Made by a program: the position numbers and the translations under genes. Positions 1-16,799 of a DNA stretch of 64,000 bases are shown one piece after another. Source of the stretch: Chamaecrista fasciculata (lineage: Eukaryota; Streptophyta; Magnoliopsida; Fabales; Fabaceae). Under the pieces are notes generated by a model, which was not told the DNA's origin, searched no databases, and worked only from the letters and a program-made list of their open reading frames with translations. The stretch's first letter is position 1; each line of letters starts with the position of its first letter. Where the stretch lies: assembly GCA_003254925.1 (NCBI GenBank), contig QANZ01037181.1, positions 32,571-96,570 on the forward strand, written 5' to 3'.

Positions 1-93
1 AAAAATATATGATCCTTCCTTCCGTTATTCTGATGACAACTCGTTCTCCTTTTGATTTTGCTATTTCTTTCTTTCTTTTTTTTCCTTTCTTAG

Positions 94-412
94 GCTATTA
101 TGGATTCTTAAAACTCCAGCGAGCAAGCAGGTGGGTTTTACTTCAAACTAGAATTGATTCTCCTGGGGTGTGTGTGGTGGCTTTATTTGCCATGGTGTAA
201 ATGTAATTGTAGTATTCTTGAACTCGTCAATCAATCAAGGGCATCTATAATACAACTAATAATAATTTACTTTTGGAACACTTAAAAAAGAACAAAAATT
301 CTTGCTTCCTTTTAGACCCAACATCCATCCTCGCAGTGATGAGACTGTTGAAGCAGAAGAATTGAAGAAGACCAAAGAGTATGTTCATAGGGCTGTAAAG
401 GTTAAAGGGTAA
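94..412 (+). CDS. 3' terminal exons of an unidentified gene (partial)
   Basis: Two likely exons, 94-130 (acceptor after a pyrimidine tract ending at 93, donor GTGGGT at 131) and 316-412, join in one frame. Together they read YYGFLKLQRASR followed by a tail containing NIHPRSDETVEAEE, then VHRAVKVKG and a TAA at 410-412. The tail is charged and rich in Lys and Glu. The gene starts to the left of the window. I do not recognise the family. The stop lies only 148 bases before the SRS start codon, so the two genes would be closely spaced on the same strand. The GGGTAATC at the end could also be a splice donor, in which case the gene would not end here. Confidence 0.4.
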
Positions 413-560
413 TCTTTCATTTGGTGTGATACAATATATTTGTTCTTCTTAATTAATTACGTATATATATATTGATGGAGTGTCCTATATTGTAGGATTC
501 AGGTCATTATACTTATATATATACCTCAATCCTTTAAGTTTGAATCCTTGGAAGAGATAG

Positions 561-1709
561 ATGTCATCAAGGGAAGAAGTAATAATAAGGGGATCGAGAA
601 AGTGCCAAGATTGTGGGAACCAAGCGAAGAAAAGTTGTGAGTACATGAGATGTAGAACTTGCTGCAAGAACAAAGGGTTTCAGTGTGAAACCCATGTCAA
701 GAGCACTTGGATTCCTGTGGATCATAGGAGACGAATTCATCAACAATTCCCCCCTATAACCCACAAACACAACTCTACTAATCCAGGTAATATTCATTTA
801 ATTTATTAATTTCATCACATCATCATCATCATCATCGTTATCACCATATATAATAACATATATATATATATGTTAAATTAAAGCTCTATATATAATAAGT
901 AATAAATTAGCTAGCTATTGCTAGCTAGCTAGCTAGAGCCCTAATTAATACTTTCTTACTACTAGATCATCATCAATCAAACTTCTCTCACTATATACAT
1001 ATATATAAAGTTGAAATTAAAATGGATTATTATGAGGGAAACCGTGAAGTTTGATGAAATATAATTTTTCTCTTTTTGAGTACTTTTTCACATCAAATGA
1101 TCCCGCTTATGAAATATCATGTATATGACCTAAGAAATTGAAAGGTATTGTTAATCATTGATGACAAATTTTACTATATAATGTTTAACATGTGCGTGTT
1201 TTTTTTCAGATAGAGATCATGAGGAGCCCTCCAAATTTCCGGCAACGGCGAATTTGACGGCGAAGTTCCGGTGGGTTCAAGTGAGATCTATGGATGATTT
1301 AGTGAATGAGTATGCATACCATGCATGTGTGAGCATTGGAGGCCATCTATTTAGTGGTCTTCTCTATGACCAAGGTCCATCATCATCACTATATAGTAGT
1401 ATTAGTGATGATCATCATCATGGTGAATATCATCATCCTTCAGGTTCTCCTCTTGTTCTTCAGCACCACAGTCTCATGATGATGAATAACGCATCAACAT
1501 CACAAAGCCATAATATTAGTAATGTTGATCATGGTGCAACATTAATGGCTCATCATCATCATCAATTAATACCATCATCATCATCTGCTCCTCATCATCA
1601 TGACAGTAGTAATGTCTTTTCTCCAGCATATCCATTTCCATTTCCTCATCATCATACCACCACTTTCATGCCTGGTATGCCATATTACTCCTCCCACCCA
1701 AAACCTTAA
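561..1709 (+). CDS. SHI-related sequence (SRS/STY family) zinc-finger transcription factor, two exons
   Basis: Exons 561-786 and 1210-1709 are joined by a GT-AG intron splitting a Gly/Asp codon (phase 1), giving 241 aa. Exon 1 encodes the family's RING-like C3HC3H zinc finger (residues about 15-53: [17 protein letters not shown], then [14 protein letters not shown]). Exon 2 encodes the IGGH domain ([33 protein letters not shown] region, residues about 95-127; the key motif is ACVSIGGH). The family acts in the nucleus on auxin biosynthesis and organ development. The C-terminus is low-complexity and rich in His, Ser, Asn and Met, from CAT/TCA repeats. The protein lacks the long Gly/Gln-rich N-terminus of larger SRS members and so resembles the short ones. 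The frame is open throughout and looks functional. Confidence 0.93.
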
Positions 1710-1778
1710 TTAATTAAGTTATTTGTTTAGTTTCATCTTTCTGTAAGCTAAAGTCAATTAATCACAACCCATAAATAC

Positions 1779-1783
<5 letters not shown>

Positions 1784-1835
<52 letters not shown>
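1784..1835. repeat. (GA)n microsatellite, about 26 units
   Basis: Uninterrupted GA dinucleotides 75 bases past the SRS stop codon, probably in its 3' UTR or just beyond. A likely length-polymorphic marker. Confidence 0.95.
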
Positions 1836-1837
<2 letters not shown>

Positions 1838-2084
1838 AGAAAGGGAGATTCAATAATTTACTACATGATTAATTAATTACCTTAATTAAGTATATTTTTA
1901 GTCTCTTTAAATACTATATTTTTATGAAAAAGCTTTTTGTTTGGTTTTCTTTTAATTAGTGTACAAACATAAATTAATAAGTGTTATCTTTATTTTTTTA
2001 TTAAAAGATTTAATTGTGTCTCTCTTGGTCACATTTTATTATCTTTCTTTTAATTTGGTTTTCTTTTAATTAGGGCACTTGTTA

Positions 2085-2286
2085 AGGTGCATTAATTGTA
2101 CTCTAAAAATAGAATTTCTATTTTGAAAATGCAAATTTACCTCAGAATTTTAAGAAAACACTCTTTGTCCCTTTACACAGAAATTCTAAGATAAATTCTG
2201 AAGTGCATTATTGCTTCTTTAACATTCTGACAAATTTACATTTTCAAAATAAAAATCTCATTTTTAGAGTGCAATTAATACATCTT
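2085..2286. mobile_element. MITE with about 60-bp imperfect terminal inverted repeats
   Basis: The left arm (from 2085, AAGGTGCATTAATTG, then ACTCTAAAAAT) is the imperfect reverse complement of the right arm ending at 2286. The 202-bp element is flanked by a 13-base direct repeat AGGGCACTTGTTA at 2072-2084 and 2287-2299. A duplication of about 9-11 bases is usual for Mutator-type elements; the exact duplication length cannot be fixed here. It has no coding capacity. Confidence 0.75.
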
Positions 2287-2299
2287 AGGGCACTTGTTA

Positions 2300-3082
2300 G
2301 CATTACCCTAATTTTAAAGTTGATAGTTACGACTTAAAAGATAATTTTTTTTAGTCTCTAAATTATTTTTCTTTCTGTTTTGGTCCTTAAACTTTTTCAT
2401 TTATTTTATTTTGTCCAAGACATAGTTACATCTAGTTTTTGCCACTATCTTTGGCTTGGATCAAAGATGGACAATTTGTAATGATTTTTAAAACTTCCTT
2501 TGAATTTAAGTCTAAATATGAATATTTAACTATTCAATTTATAAGATTTGAGGATAAATATTGATTTTGATACTCGATCAAAATAGCGATCTAAATTAGA
2601 GTATCGGCAATCAATCCTAAATTTGATATATGAGGGTTTTATTTTCAAATTTATTTTTTTAATAGATCGACACTATATTGTAACTCCTCATAAATTATAT
2701 ATATGAACGAGCTAGCCAGGGTTTCAAATAGAACATTACACTCTTAATACGATAAAATTTTATGCATCTCATATGTTGCAATAGCACACATATTAATTAA
2801 AATCTCGAACAACACCACAATGTTCATAGAACTCAAAATCAATAGTATTAATACTACATTATAATTAGGTTGAAATACCATTGATGCCCTAGCTAGACAA
2901 TTATATATATATATATATATATCTTATATTATATGACTCCACCCCTTTCTGGTCCTCCATGTTTAAAACTATAGCCTATGAAATTAAAAATAAGAGGAAA
3001 TTTACTATTTGGTCTCTCTTTCTTTACTAAGTTAACAATTTAGTCCCTTATTTATTTTATATACATATTTGCGTGCCCGTTA
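2300..3082. other. AT-rich intergenic sequence, no gene seen
   Basis: No open frame with recognisable content. Contains a (TA)n tract near 2901-2922 and ends at the assembly gap. Confidence 0.6.
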
Positions 3083-3626
3083 NNNNNNNNNNNNNNNNNN
3101 NNNNNNNNNNNNNNNNNNNNNNNNNNNNNNNNNNNNNNNNNNNNNNNNNNNNNNNNNNNNNNNNNNNNNNNNNNNNNNNNNNNNNNNNNNNNNNNNNNNN
3201 NNNNNNNNNNNNNNNNNNNNNNNNNNNNNNNNNNNNNNNNNNNNNNNNNNNNNNNNNNNNNNNNNNNNNNNNNNNNNNNNNNNNNNNNNNNNNNNNNNNN
3301 NNNNNNNNNNNNNNNNNNNNNNNNNNNNNNNNNNNNNNNNNNNNNNNNNNNNNNNNNNNNNNNNNNNNNNNNNNNNNNNNNNNNNNNNNNNNNNNNNNNN
3401 NNNNNNNNNNNNNNNNNNNNNNNNNNNNNNNNNNNNNNNNNNNNNNNNNNNNNNNNNNNNNNNNNNNNNNNNNNNNNNNNNNNNNNNNNNNNNNNNNNNN
3501 NNNNNNNNNNNNNNNNNNNNNNNNNNNNNNNNNNNNNNNNNNNNNNNNNNNNNNNNNNNNNNNNNNNNNNNNNNNNNNNNNNNNNNNNNNNNNNNNNNNN
3601 NNNNNNNNNNNNNNNNNNNNNNNNNN
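3083..3626. other. Assembly gap (544 N)
   Basis: A run of undetermined bases between AT-rich flanks; the right edge is a T homopolymer. Open frames across it are artefacts. Single N calls also occur at 6650 and 25205. Confidence 0.99.
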
Positions 3627-4320
3627 TTTTTTTTTTTTTTGACTTTCAAACCAAAACGTAACTCATCATGAGTTTATGCTCATGGCAGTCACAGATATAT
3701 ATATATATATAGGTTATGGTTGATTCATTCTTAAGATATATATATATATATATATAATTTACTTGAGAATTAATCATTTATATATATATATACTATACTG
3801 AAAGCACAGTGACGATTTTTCATGTGCGTAGTGTTCATATAAATCTTACACTCTGTAGTTTCTTCAAGTCTTTCACTGTACACACACACATACATATGTT
3901 GGATTAAGTAAAAGTGTGAAGAGTATCTATTTGGTTAGATTTTAAAAATTAAAAAGGCAAGTTATGTAACTAACTAATTATAATCATTTTTGCTAGCATG
4001 GAGAAATAGTAAATATCACTAGCTAGAGTTTTGAATGAAAATGTTAACAAATGATATATTGTACTTAACTAAAAACTTGAAGGCTTCTTGGTCAAGTTTT
4101 AAATTTAATTAGAAAAAAATTTTAAAATCAACAAAGTAAATTCTGCAACGATGATCTTTTAATTGATCGCAAGTGTTTCTTTATATTTTGATTTTACAAA
4201 AATACAATGATCTCCAAAATTACTCTTAATATACTTTTCAACTGGTTCCTCTCTTTAAAAAGAGAAATTAGTGATATATTTAGATTAATTGTCTTATTAC
4301 ATCCTACTTCACTTTCTTAC
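3627..4320. other. AT-rich intergenic sequence, no gene seen
   Basis: Several (TA)n tracts (about 3696-3710, 3737-3757, 3779-3791). No credible coding frame or RNA gene. Confidence 0.55.
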
Positions 4321-4324
4321 CAGT

Positions 4325-4412
4325 CCAATCTCAGTTAAATCCTGATTGAACCATTGAACCTTGAATCGCTACTTCGTCCGATTTAATAGTCGATCTGATT
4401 TTTAAAAACCTT
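4325..4412. mobile_element. Degenerate right-end fragment of the MULE-like MITE family
   Basis: Resembles the right ends of the elements at 6568-6803 and 7966-9191: a GAACCATTGAACCTTGAA core followed by a diverged TTTTTAAAAACC terminus. No matching left end was found, so it is a truncated relic. Confidence 0.5.
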
Positions 4413-6567
4413 GGTTATTCCTAATAATATTAGCATCCGAGCATACCAAAAGATTAAGGTAAGGCCTCGATTCTATTTTAGTTTGCTACCTTAAACCTTT
4501 CAAAGAGTGGGAGAAAATGATGAAAACACATTTAAATTTTTTGGGCCAGATATTTCCACATTATTATACGTACTCTCATGATGAATGCTGGATATCGACT
4601 TGGGCGATTTCTCTTTAATTCCATTCTCACAATGTTAAACTTGCAGCATTTACGTACATCCAAAACCTTTAAATTACATGTGTAAAGAAATTAACACATC
4701 ATTATATATATATATATATATGAGCTAGGCTTCTTGGTGCATATATATTGATGAAAACATTAAGAAATTAATATTAGTATACTCGATGGAATGAACTAGA
4801 GAAATATTATATAAAAAGGACTAGCTAAAGGACTTGTGGGGAATCACACTGAATTAATAAATATATATATATAAGAGAAGAAAGACGATTATGAAAGGTT
4901 AAGCATCTTGTTAATTAGTTTAATTGGAATGGGCTTTTGCAGTAAAGTAGAAGATAAAACCGTGTGCGCCTCTATATATGCTTTTAGGAAAAGAGGCAAA
5001 GTCACACTTTGCTATTAAGGAATTCATTATTTTTTATACTTAAAAATCATGCACACAACCTTACGAATATATCCTTTGTACTTCAGATGTCATTTCATGT
5101 ACCAAATTATGCGTCTCTGGGCCATATCTAATACGTATATATATTAATTATTACAGTATATATGCATCTAGCTACATTAATAATTACGTACGTATTGATG
5201 CTACGTACGTGGATTCTTCCCCACACATACATGCATATAATATAATAATAATATTATGCACATATGCATATAGCAACGTGATTCTATTTCTATGTAATAT
5301 ATATATATACAAGATTTGGAATGGAGAAGCAGATGGGGCCGGGACGTTAATGTTATGTTGCATTAAAAATGGGAAAAAGAGAACTAAAGAAAAGTTGCAA
5401 AATGGGGGCAGAAGATGCCTCGTTTGAAGTAATAACCTCTTTACCTTTCTTCTTTTAATTTGCTTGCTCGGGAATTGCTCTGTTTTTGTCTTTGTTGAAA
5501 TCGTGAACTCTTAAAAAAACTGTTCAGATGTGATGTGAGCACGGAGCATATGGCAACACAAACATATGTTCATATACGCACTATTCTTAAAATCTCGATT
5601 TAAATCTTACAATCTTACAAATTTATGATCTTACTTAAATAAAACTATTTCGATCTTAAGTAAATCTAAATTTACTAAAATTATACTTAAATCTCGATTT
5701 TATATATACGATTTTATATCTTATCAATTCTATGATTTTACAATTTTATTATGAGAATTTATATACTCTTAAAGTAAAAAATATTAAATATAACTCCTAT
5801 AAAACGAAATATTTTTTAAAAAATTATTTTAAAGCAAATTTTTTAGTGATTTATGAGATATTTTGTTAAAATATGACAAATCTTGAATAATTATATACTT
5901 ATGAATATTTTTTATGCTATTAATTACTTTACCTATATTTATATTTTATATATATAATCACAAATGAAAAAAAAATAAAATAGTATGTTTTGATACATTC
6001 AAATTAATTAAGTGATAGATTTTTGGTATAAAAAGTATATTATTTATACTTAGTTAAACTCTTACGATTTTACGATTCGAGTTTACGATCCGATTTTACA
6101 TTCCATTTTCGAGTTTACTTAAACTTTCGATTTTAACAACCTTGCCCGTATATATCTATAAATTTTGTAATTTGTATGTAACGAAGAAGACACAGTATAA
6201 TTATTAAATAAAGAAATATTTTAGATTATACATTACAGCATAAGATAATTTATATTAACGAAGTAATCACAAATAGAGTATTAAATATTTATATTGAAGA
6301 ATTAAATATATATATATATACTTACAAATGTATATAATTAAGCTTATATATTGATCTATGTGTAATTGGTCCATAGCTAAATGTCATGAGATGATCGGCA
6401 CATACATCAATGTTTTGATGGGGTCATAGGATTCTGTTGTGGAATATTATGTTAAAACTTAAAAAAAGCAGCAAAGCAAGCAAAATATGCTTATATACTT
6501 TACTTGATGTAATTATATACCCCACTAAATGCACTTCTCTCGTCACTTGATGTTGATAGGTTTGGAT
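4413..6567. other. Intergenic sequence, no gene supported
   Basis: Very AT-rich. The open frame at 5209-5427 has no recognisable domain and lies in (TA)-rich DNA. The 5580-6140 part has repeated ATCTCGATTT, TTACGATTT and TCTTACAAT motifs typical of decayed non-coding repeats. Confidence 0.5.
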
Positions 6568-6803
6568 CAGAGTTATTAAAACCGGACCGAGTCGTCTTAA
6601 TAACTGGTCAGACAGAGAACCGGGCTGAACCAGAGGGAACCGGCTAAANATTTGAATTAAAATTTTATCATATATAGGTTTTTTTATTATTTTTAATTTA
6701 TTTATTTGTCAACGGTCCGACCCCGGTTGGACCCCGATTGAACCATTGAACCTTGAACCCCTCTTTCGGCTGGTTCAATGGCCGGTCTGGTTTTAATAAC
6801 CTT
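6568..6803. mobile_element. MULE-like MITE with GGTTATTAAAACCGG-type ends
   Basis: Left end (GTTATTAAAACCGGACCG from 6572) and right end (CCGGTCTGGTTTTAATAACC to 6802) are inverted repeats. The 9-base GGTTTGGAT occurs at 6559-6567 and 6804-6812, fitting a 9-bp target duplication of the Mutator superfamily. The interior is non-coding and rich in CCGG/GGTT motifs, with one N at 6650. Confidence 0.75.
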
Positions 6804-6812
6804 GGTTTGGAT

Positions 6813-7956
6813 TGAGTTGTGAAAACGTAAAAGCAAGTTCACATAGACTTACCTTTAATTTTCTTGGAGGATTGGGAGGCTGGTTGAAATTTGAGAGAGA
6901 TCTTGCAAGAAAGATATTTAAGGAAGAGTTTCTATAAATCTACTCTGTAAATAAGATAAATTCTTGGAGAAGAGAGTGAGTGTGAGTGTATGAAGAGCAT
7001 GACTATTATCTTTAGGATTTTGGTTCGCCGAGAAAAAATGACACATGGTTGATAGTAAAATGATAATGATTAATGACAAAGTTCATGATAAATAAAACCC
7101 AACATGTGACATTGGGAATATCATGTAATGTTAGAATTTGGGGTGAGATATTCTGATTGAAGGAGTGGGTTTCCGTGACTTTTGATATTATAGGTACAAG
7201 TGATTAATGAAGGTTGCGTAGGATGATGATGATTAATGAGGTTCACCTAAAGCCTCGTTGGGTCACCTTAAGCAAACATGTATACTTGAGGACTAAAATG
7301 CATTAATTTTCCCTCAAACATTAATGCATTAATTTTCTATATTTAGGACTAATCTGTAATTTTACCCTTTTTCCTATATTATCAAAATTACAATTTGACC
7401 CAAATTTTTTTATAATATTCATTTTAGTCCTCATATATTATGGTTCAGGGACTTTTTTCTATAAATTTTGAAATTATTTGGGGGCATTTTGTAATTCTAT
7501 AAAAAATTATAAAATTCATATTCACACCATCTATGAAACTACGTTTGTTTTGACACATGTTTGTGTTAGGTTGGGTAAACTATGGGTTTAACACAACCCA
7601 ATCCCAATTTTAGTAGGTCAATTTTGGACCCAACCCATCTTGACCAATTATTTAAATGAGTTGGACAAATGGTTGGTTAATTTTGTGGTTTGGTTGGTTG
7701 GGTTGATAGGTTTTAGGTTGAGATTGTCATCCCTACTATTTTCTATCCCTTATATATATTTTTCGATTTAGTTTCTCTTAAATTTTTTTCCCTCAATTTA
7801 GTCTCGCACAATTTGTTATTAAATTTTGATAGACGAGAATAGAAATCTATGGGAAGACCAAATTGAGAAAATAATATTATCTAGGAGAACAAAATGTAAT
7901 TTTAGCTGAATAAAAAATGTTTTTTTTTTGTTTTTTTATAGACCGGTTGATTGGGT
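6813..7956. other. Intergenic sequence, no gene seen
   Basis: Contains GGACTAAAATG and TGCATTAATTTTC repeats around 7290-7345. A GGTTGGGT/ACCCAACC-rich stretch at about 7565-7735 ends in GATTGTCATCCCTA, which looks like the right end of a hAT-type MITE. No gene found. Confidence 0.45.
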
Positions 7957-8578
7957 TCCAAGTAGGGTTATTAAAACCGAACGGTTCAACCGGTTAAACC
8001 GTGAACCGGCATCTGGTTCGGTCCGATTTAGTTTGAGAACCGGACGTGTACAGAGCCGGTCAACAACCGGTAAAACTGGCAAGAACCAGCCGGGTTCTAA
8101 AAAAACGTTCAAATATGGGAAACAAAATTTTGAGAAGAACCACTCAGATTTGGGTAGAGAAAGAGATATAGATGAAGAAGAAATCAGAAAGATGATGAAG
8201 AAGACAAAGTTTTGATGAAATACAAGAGATTTGGATGAATAATATTTTTTCAAACAAGATTAGATCTGAACGGATGATGCCAAGTAGAAGAAGAACGCAA
8301 CTGTAGATGAAAAAGGCAGTAGATGAAGATCGCCGGCAAAGAAAGAAGACCACTCATCGTTCATGCTCATTTGTCGCTGGCTGTTTTCCTCTTCTTGTTG
8401 CTGTGATTCTTTCATGTTGCTGTTGCGTTTAGCTTTTTAGGGTTTATTGTGAATAGGGAAGGAAAAATTACAAAATGGGCGCATAATTAATAGGGATTTT
8501 ATTATTAATTTATTGTGAATAGGGAAAGAAAAATTTCAAAATGGCCTCCTAGTTAATAGGGTAAATGAGATGAATCAC

Positions 8579-8580
<2 letters not shown>

Positions 8581-8613
<33 letters not shown>
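8581..8613. repeat. (TTA)n tract, SINE tail
   Basis: Eleven ATT/TTA units at the 3' end (in minus orientation) of the SINE; probably its simple-repeat tail grown from the TTATT target. Confidence 0.85.
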
Positions 8614-8614
<1 letters not shown>

Positions 8615-8812
8615 TTGGTGGACAAAAAGTTTAGGTGAGTTGGGCCCCGGGGGCTCACCAAGGCCAGAGCATGCCTCCAGGCTCTATGAGCGCTTATAGA
8701 GATACTTATAGATCGCCTACCAACAAGGCCCTCACATCGGTAGTGGGATTCGAACTCACGACCTTGTAGGTTATGAGTTGACTCCTTACCAACTGGGCCA
8801 ACCTTTGTTAGC
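8588..8812 (-). mobile_element. tRNA-derived SINE
   Basis: On the minus strand the 5' part carries Pol III promoter boxes: box A TGGCCCAGTTGG (8789-8800) and box B GAGTTCGAATCCC (8745-8757), followed by a tRNA-unrelated body and an (AAT)n tail. A perfect 16-base duplication GAATCACTTTATTATT lies at 8572-8587 and 8813-8828. The spacing and promoter resemble plant tRNA-derived SINEs. It is not a functional tRNA gene because no cloverleaf 3' half follows box B. Confidence 0.85.
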
Positions 8813-9201
8813 GAATCACTTTATTATTGATTTAGTGGGGACATGGTAAGCAAAATAGCACCTAAATAATAGGACGAATAAGATTAATCATCATATTATT
8901 GATTTATTGTGAATAGGATAAGCATATTAAAATGGCAGATATTGTGTTTCTAACATTTTTTTAATAAGGTGAATAGGATGAATTATAAAATCGAGATGTA
9001 GACTTTTATATTTAGATTTTTTTAAATTATACTTAGCAGTTTATTATTTTGTTGATCTATTATTTATTAATATATTATTTATTTATTTATTTATAAGTTG
9101 TCCGACCCCGGTTGAACTCCGGTTGGACTACTGAATCTTGAACCATTGCTTCAACCGATTCAATAACTGGTTCAGTTTTAAAAATATTGGTTACAAGTAG
9201 A

Positions 9202-9354
9202 CCTGCTCATGGGCTGGGCTTGGGCTACCCAAGCTCAAGCCCATGGGCTTTTTATGTATATGGGCTTGGACTAGGTTCAAGCCCAAATAAAATTGTACCC
9301 ATTATAATGGGCCAAATATATACCCAAGCCCATGGGCTTGGGCTTGGGTAGCCC
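9202..9354. mobile_element. Palindromic MITE-like repeat, GGGCTTGGGC type
   Basis: Left arm about 9207-9250 and right arm about 9320-9354 are inverted copies built on CAAGCCCATGGGCTTGGG. The left start AGACCTGCTCATGGGC resembles the end of a known style of plant hAT MITE; the right terminus is not intact. Confidence 0.5.
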
Positions 9355-9360
9355 AAATTT

Positions 9361-10010
9361 ATATTTTTTTTGTAACACTTTTAAACTTAAATAGTCATTA
9401 TGGTCTTCAAACTATGAGGTTAATTTCATTTTGGTCCTCAAGTTAATTTCTGTTCTGTTTTGGTCCTCAAATTAAGGGATTATTTTGGTCCTCAAATTAA
9501 TTATTTTATATGCGTATACAGAAAAAATCATAAATATATGATAATCAGAAACAGGCCTAAACGGAAAGTGTGATTATTAATTATTTTGTGCCTTTAGTAG
9601 TATATATACATACTACATATATACATATATGAAATTATATACTCATTCTTTATAATTTATTTTATAATATTATATTTAAATATAAAATTAAATGACATAT
9701 TTTTTAAAAATAAAATATATAAAGTGATAAATTATTTAATTACCACTCCGACTTTCTCGTTCTTCTTATTATCTTAGATGTATTTTTTTTACATTGACAT
9801 GTATATAATTTTAAAGTTTAAGGACTATAATACTTCTTGGGGCAAATATTTGAAAAACAAAGCTAGCCGAAAGCAATGCAAAAGCAAACAAAGATAGGTG
9901 GGCCTAACAGTGTAATATTTTTGTTATATTGTTATGTATCAGCCGGCCCATATCATAAATGCGGGCTTCTTATCCAAAAGCCCAAATTCAAACCCAGTGA
10001 GCCCAATCTT
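9361..10010. other. Intergenic sequence upstream of MCM4
   Basis: Contains TTTTGGTCCTCAA repeated three times at about 9432-9496 (typical of fold-back repeat debris) and AT-rich DNA. No gene seen before the MCM4 promoter. Confidence 0.5.
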
Positions 10011-10014
10011 TCTG

Positions 10015-10022
10015 GCGGGAAA
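10015..10022 (-). promoter_or_regulatory. E2F-type site TTTCCCGC upstream of MCM4
   Basis: Reads GCGGGAAA on the plus strand, 112 bases before the ATG. It matches the E2F consensus TTTSSCGS. A near match (TCCCGCC, 10035-10041) follows. MCM genes are known E2F/RB targets induced at G1/S. Confidence 0.7.
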
Positions 10023-10102
10023 ACCATGTCTTCCTCCCGCCATATCTAGCAGAAGTATCGCATTCCTACCTCCTACTACCTCCTACTACCTCTTTCTCTC
10101 AT

Positions 10103-10110
10103 TTTGGCGG
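10103..10110 (+). promoter_or_regulatory. E2F-type site TTTGGCGG just upstream of the MCM4 start
   Basis: Second full match to TTTSSCGS, 24 bases before the ATG, probably in the 5' UTR or core promoter. Confidence 0.65.
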
Positions 10111-10133
10111 GCTTTCTTCTCTCACTAACAGCC

Positions 10134-15704
<5,571 letters not shown>

Positions 15705-16468
15705 TCAACTGAAACCATAGTATGACGTTGCAATATCGTTAAATTAAGGTGTCTGCAAGGTGACGTGGTTCTTTTAATTGGCTACAAGCAAAGTGTTAAC
15801 ATCATTCTGCATTATTTATAACCCTTGTTTGGCTTGGCTTGGCTTGAGAGCTTTCGTCTCCTGGTGATAAACGATTCACTTATTCATAGGCAGGAAAGGA
15901 CTTTGGTGATGGTGGCCCGTCAATGCTTTCGTTGTAAAGAAAAAAAAAGCTGCCAAATTGTATTTGAGCATGTATTTTGTTCTAACAAAGCACATTTTAA
16001 AGTGTCTTTATATCATCTATAAATTTTGGACTATGACTGATATAACAATTAGCTTATTAGTCTATTTACGATTTTTGGAAAACTTGATACCAATATTGAG
16101 TTATTTCTAAAGAACATAAAGTATTAAACCTTTATGTTTCTGTACAGTAACAAAATGGAAGTGAGAAATTTACAGATAGTACTGACTATACTACCTCAAG
16201 TCCTCAATACTGATCACACCCTATCTCTACAAAATAAGGCATCCAATCCAAAAATTCTCGCTATTCAAATAAAAACAAGCATTTACTAGTTTTACCTACT
16301 AAATTGTATAAAAGTCATTGGAGAAACGTCAGAAACTAATGAAGGTTTTTTTTAATGCTCTTCATAATCCTAGGCCAAACTCAGTATATTTGCTATAGGG
16401 CATGCCATGAACATGTAGAGTTCCTCAACTTACAATTTAGGTGAATGACGTGAATCTTGTTCAATTTA
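15705..16468. other. MCM4 3' UTR and downstream spacer
   Basis: AT-rich, with no open frame of interest. It ends exactly at the Helitron 3' boundary. Confidence 0.6.
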
Positions 16469-16479
16469 CTAGTGTGGGA

Positions 16480-16496
16480 CCCGTGCGTTGCACGGG
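16480..16496 (-). other. Helitron 3' terminal hairpin
   Basis: Perfect 7-bp stem with a 3-base loop, 7 bases from the terminal CTAG; the structural signal for the end of rolling-circle transposition. Confidence 0.88.
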
Positions 16497-16799
16497 AATT
16501 AGTCTATGACAACCAAACAATTTGGTGGTTGTGTAGAAAAAATAGTATTTTGGTACATTGCATGTTTGTCACTAATATAAACAAATATATCACATATCGT
16601 GCGAACTACGTTTTTAACTGTAGTTTGTTGTATCATTAAGCTGTATTGTGTTTTTCCCACGTTTTAGATAGTTAAATAATAATTCTATAAATTTAATATA
16701 TAATTAGTAACATGTTAATAATTTGTAAGACCAAGGAATTTTGTAGACATTGGAATGAGATTCATATATATGAGTTCATTGCTTACATAATAAGGAAAC

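Larger units (their letters stand above)
8442..8935. repeat. Diverged tandem repeat, about 70-80 bp units x 4, split by the SINE
   Basis: Units share TTATTGTGAATAGG, then AAAAATT(A/T)CAAAATGG and TAATAGG. They start near 8442, 8511, 8829 and 8901, the last two lying right of the SINE. The SINE therefore inserted into an existing array. Confidence 0.6.
7966..9191. mobile_element. Larger MULE-like element with internal tandem repeats, interrupted by a SINE
   Basis: The left end GGTTATTAAAACCG (7966) and the right end, which is the complement of ACCAATATTTTTAAAAC, match the family at 6568-6803. Near-identical 9-base flanks (TCCAAGTAG at 7957-7965, TACAAGTAG at 9192-9200) suggest target duplication. 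The interior has diverged tandem units of about 70-80 bases and a SINE (8588-8812). The frame at 7928-8215 overlaps the terminus and has no recognisable protein content. No transposase is visible, so it is non-autonomous. Confidence 0.65.

Noticed and set aside
3069..3671. Long open frames across the N gap
   Set aside because: They consist of undetermined codons with only a few real residues at each edge.
5209..5427. 72-residue open frame
   Set aside because: No recognisable motif, (TA)-rich context, no splice partners.
8745..8800. Possible tRNA gene on the minus strand
   Set aside because: Box A and B are present but no cloverleaf or 3' half; target duplications and tail show it is a SINE.
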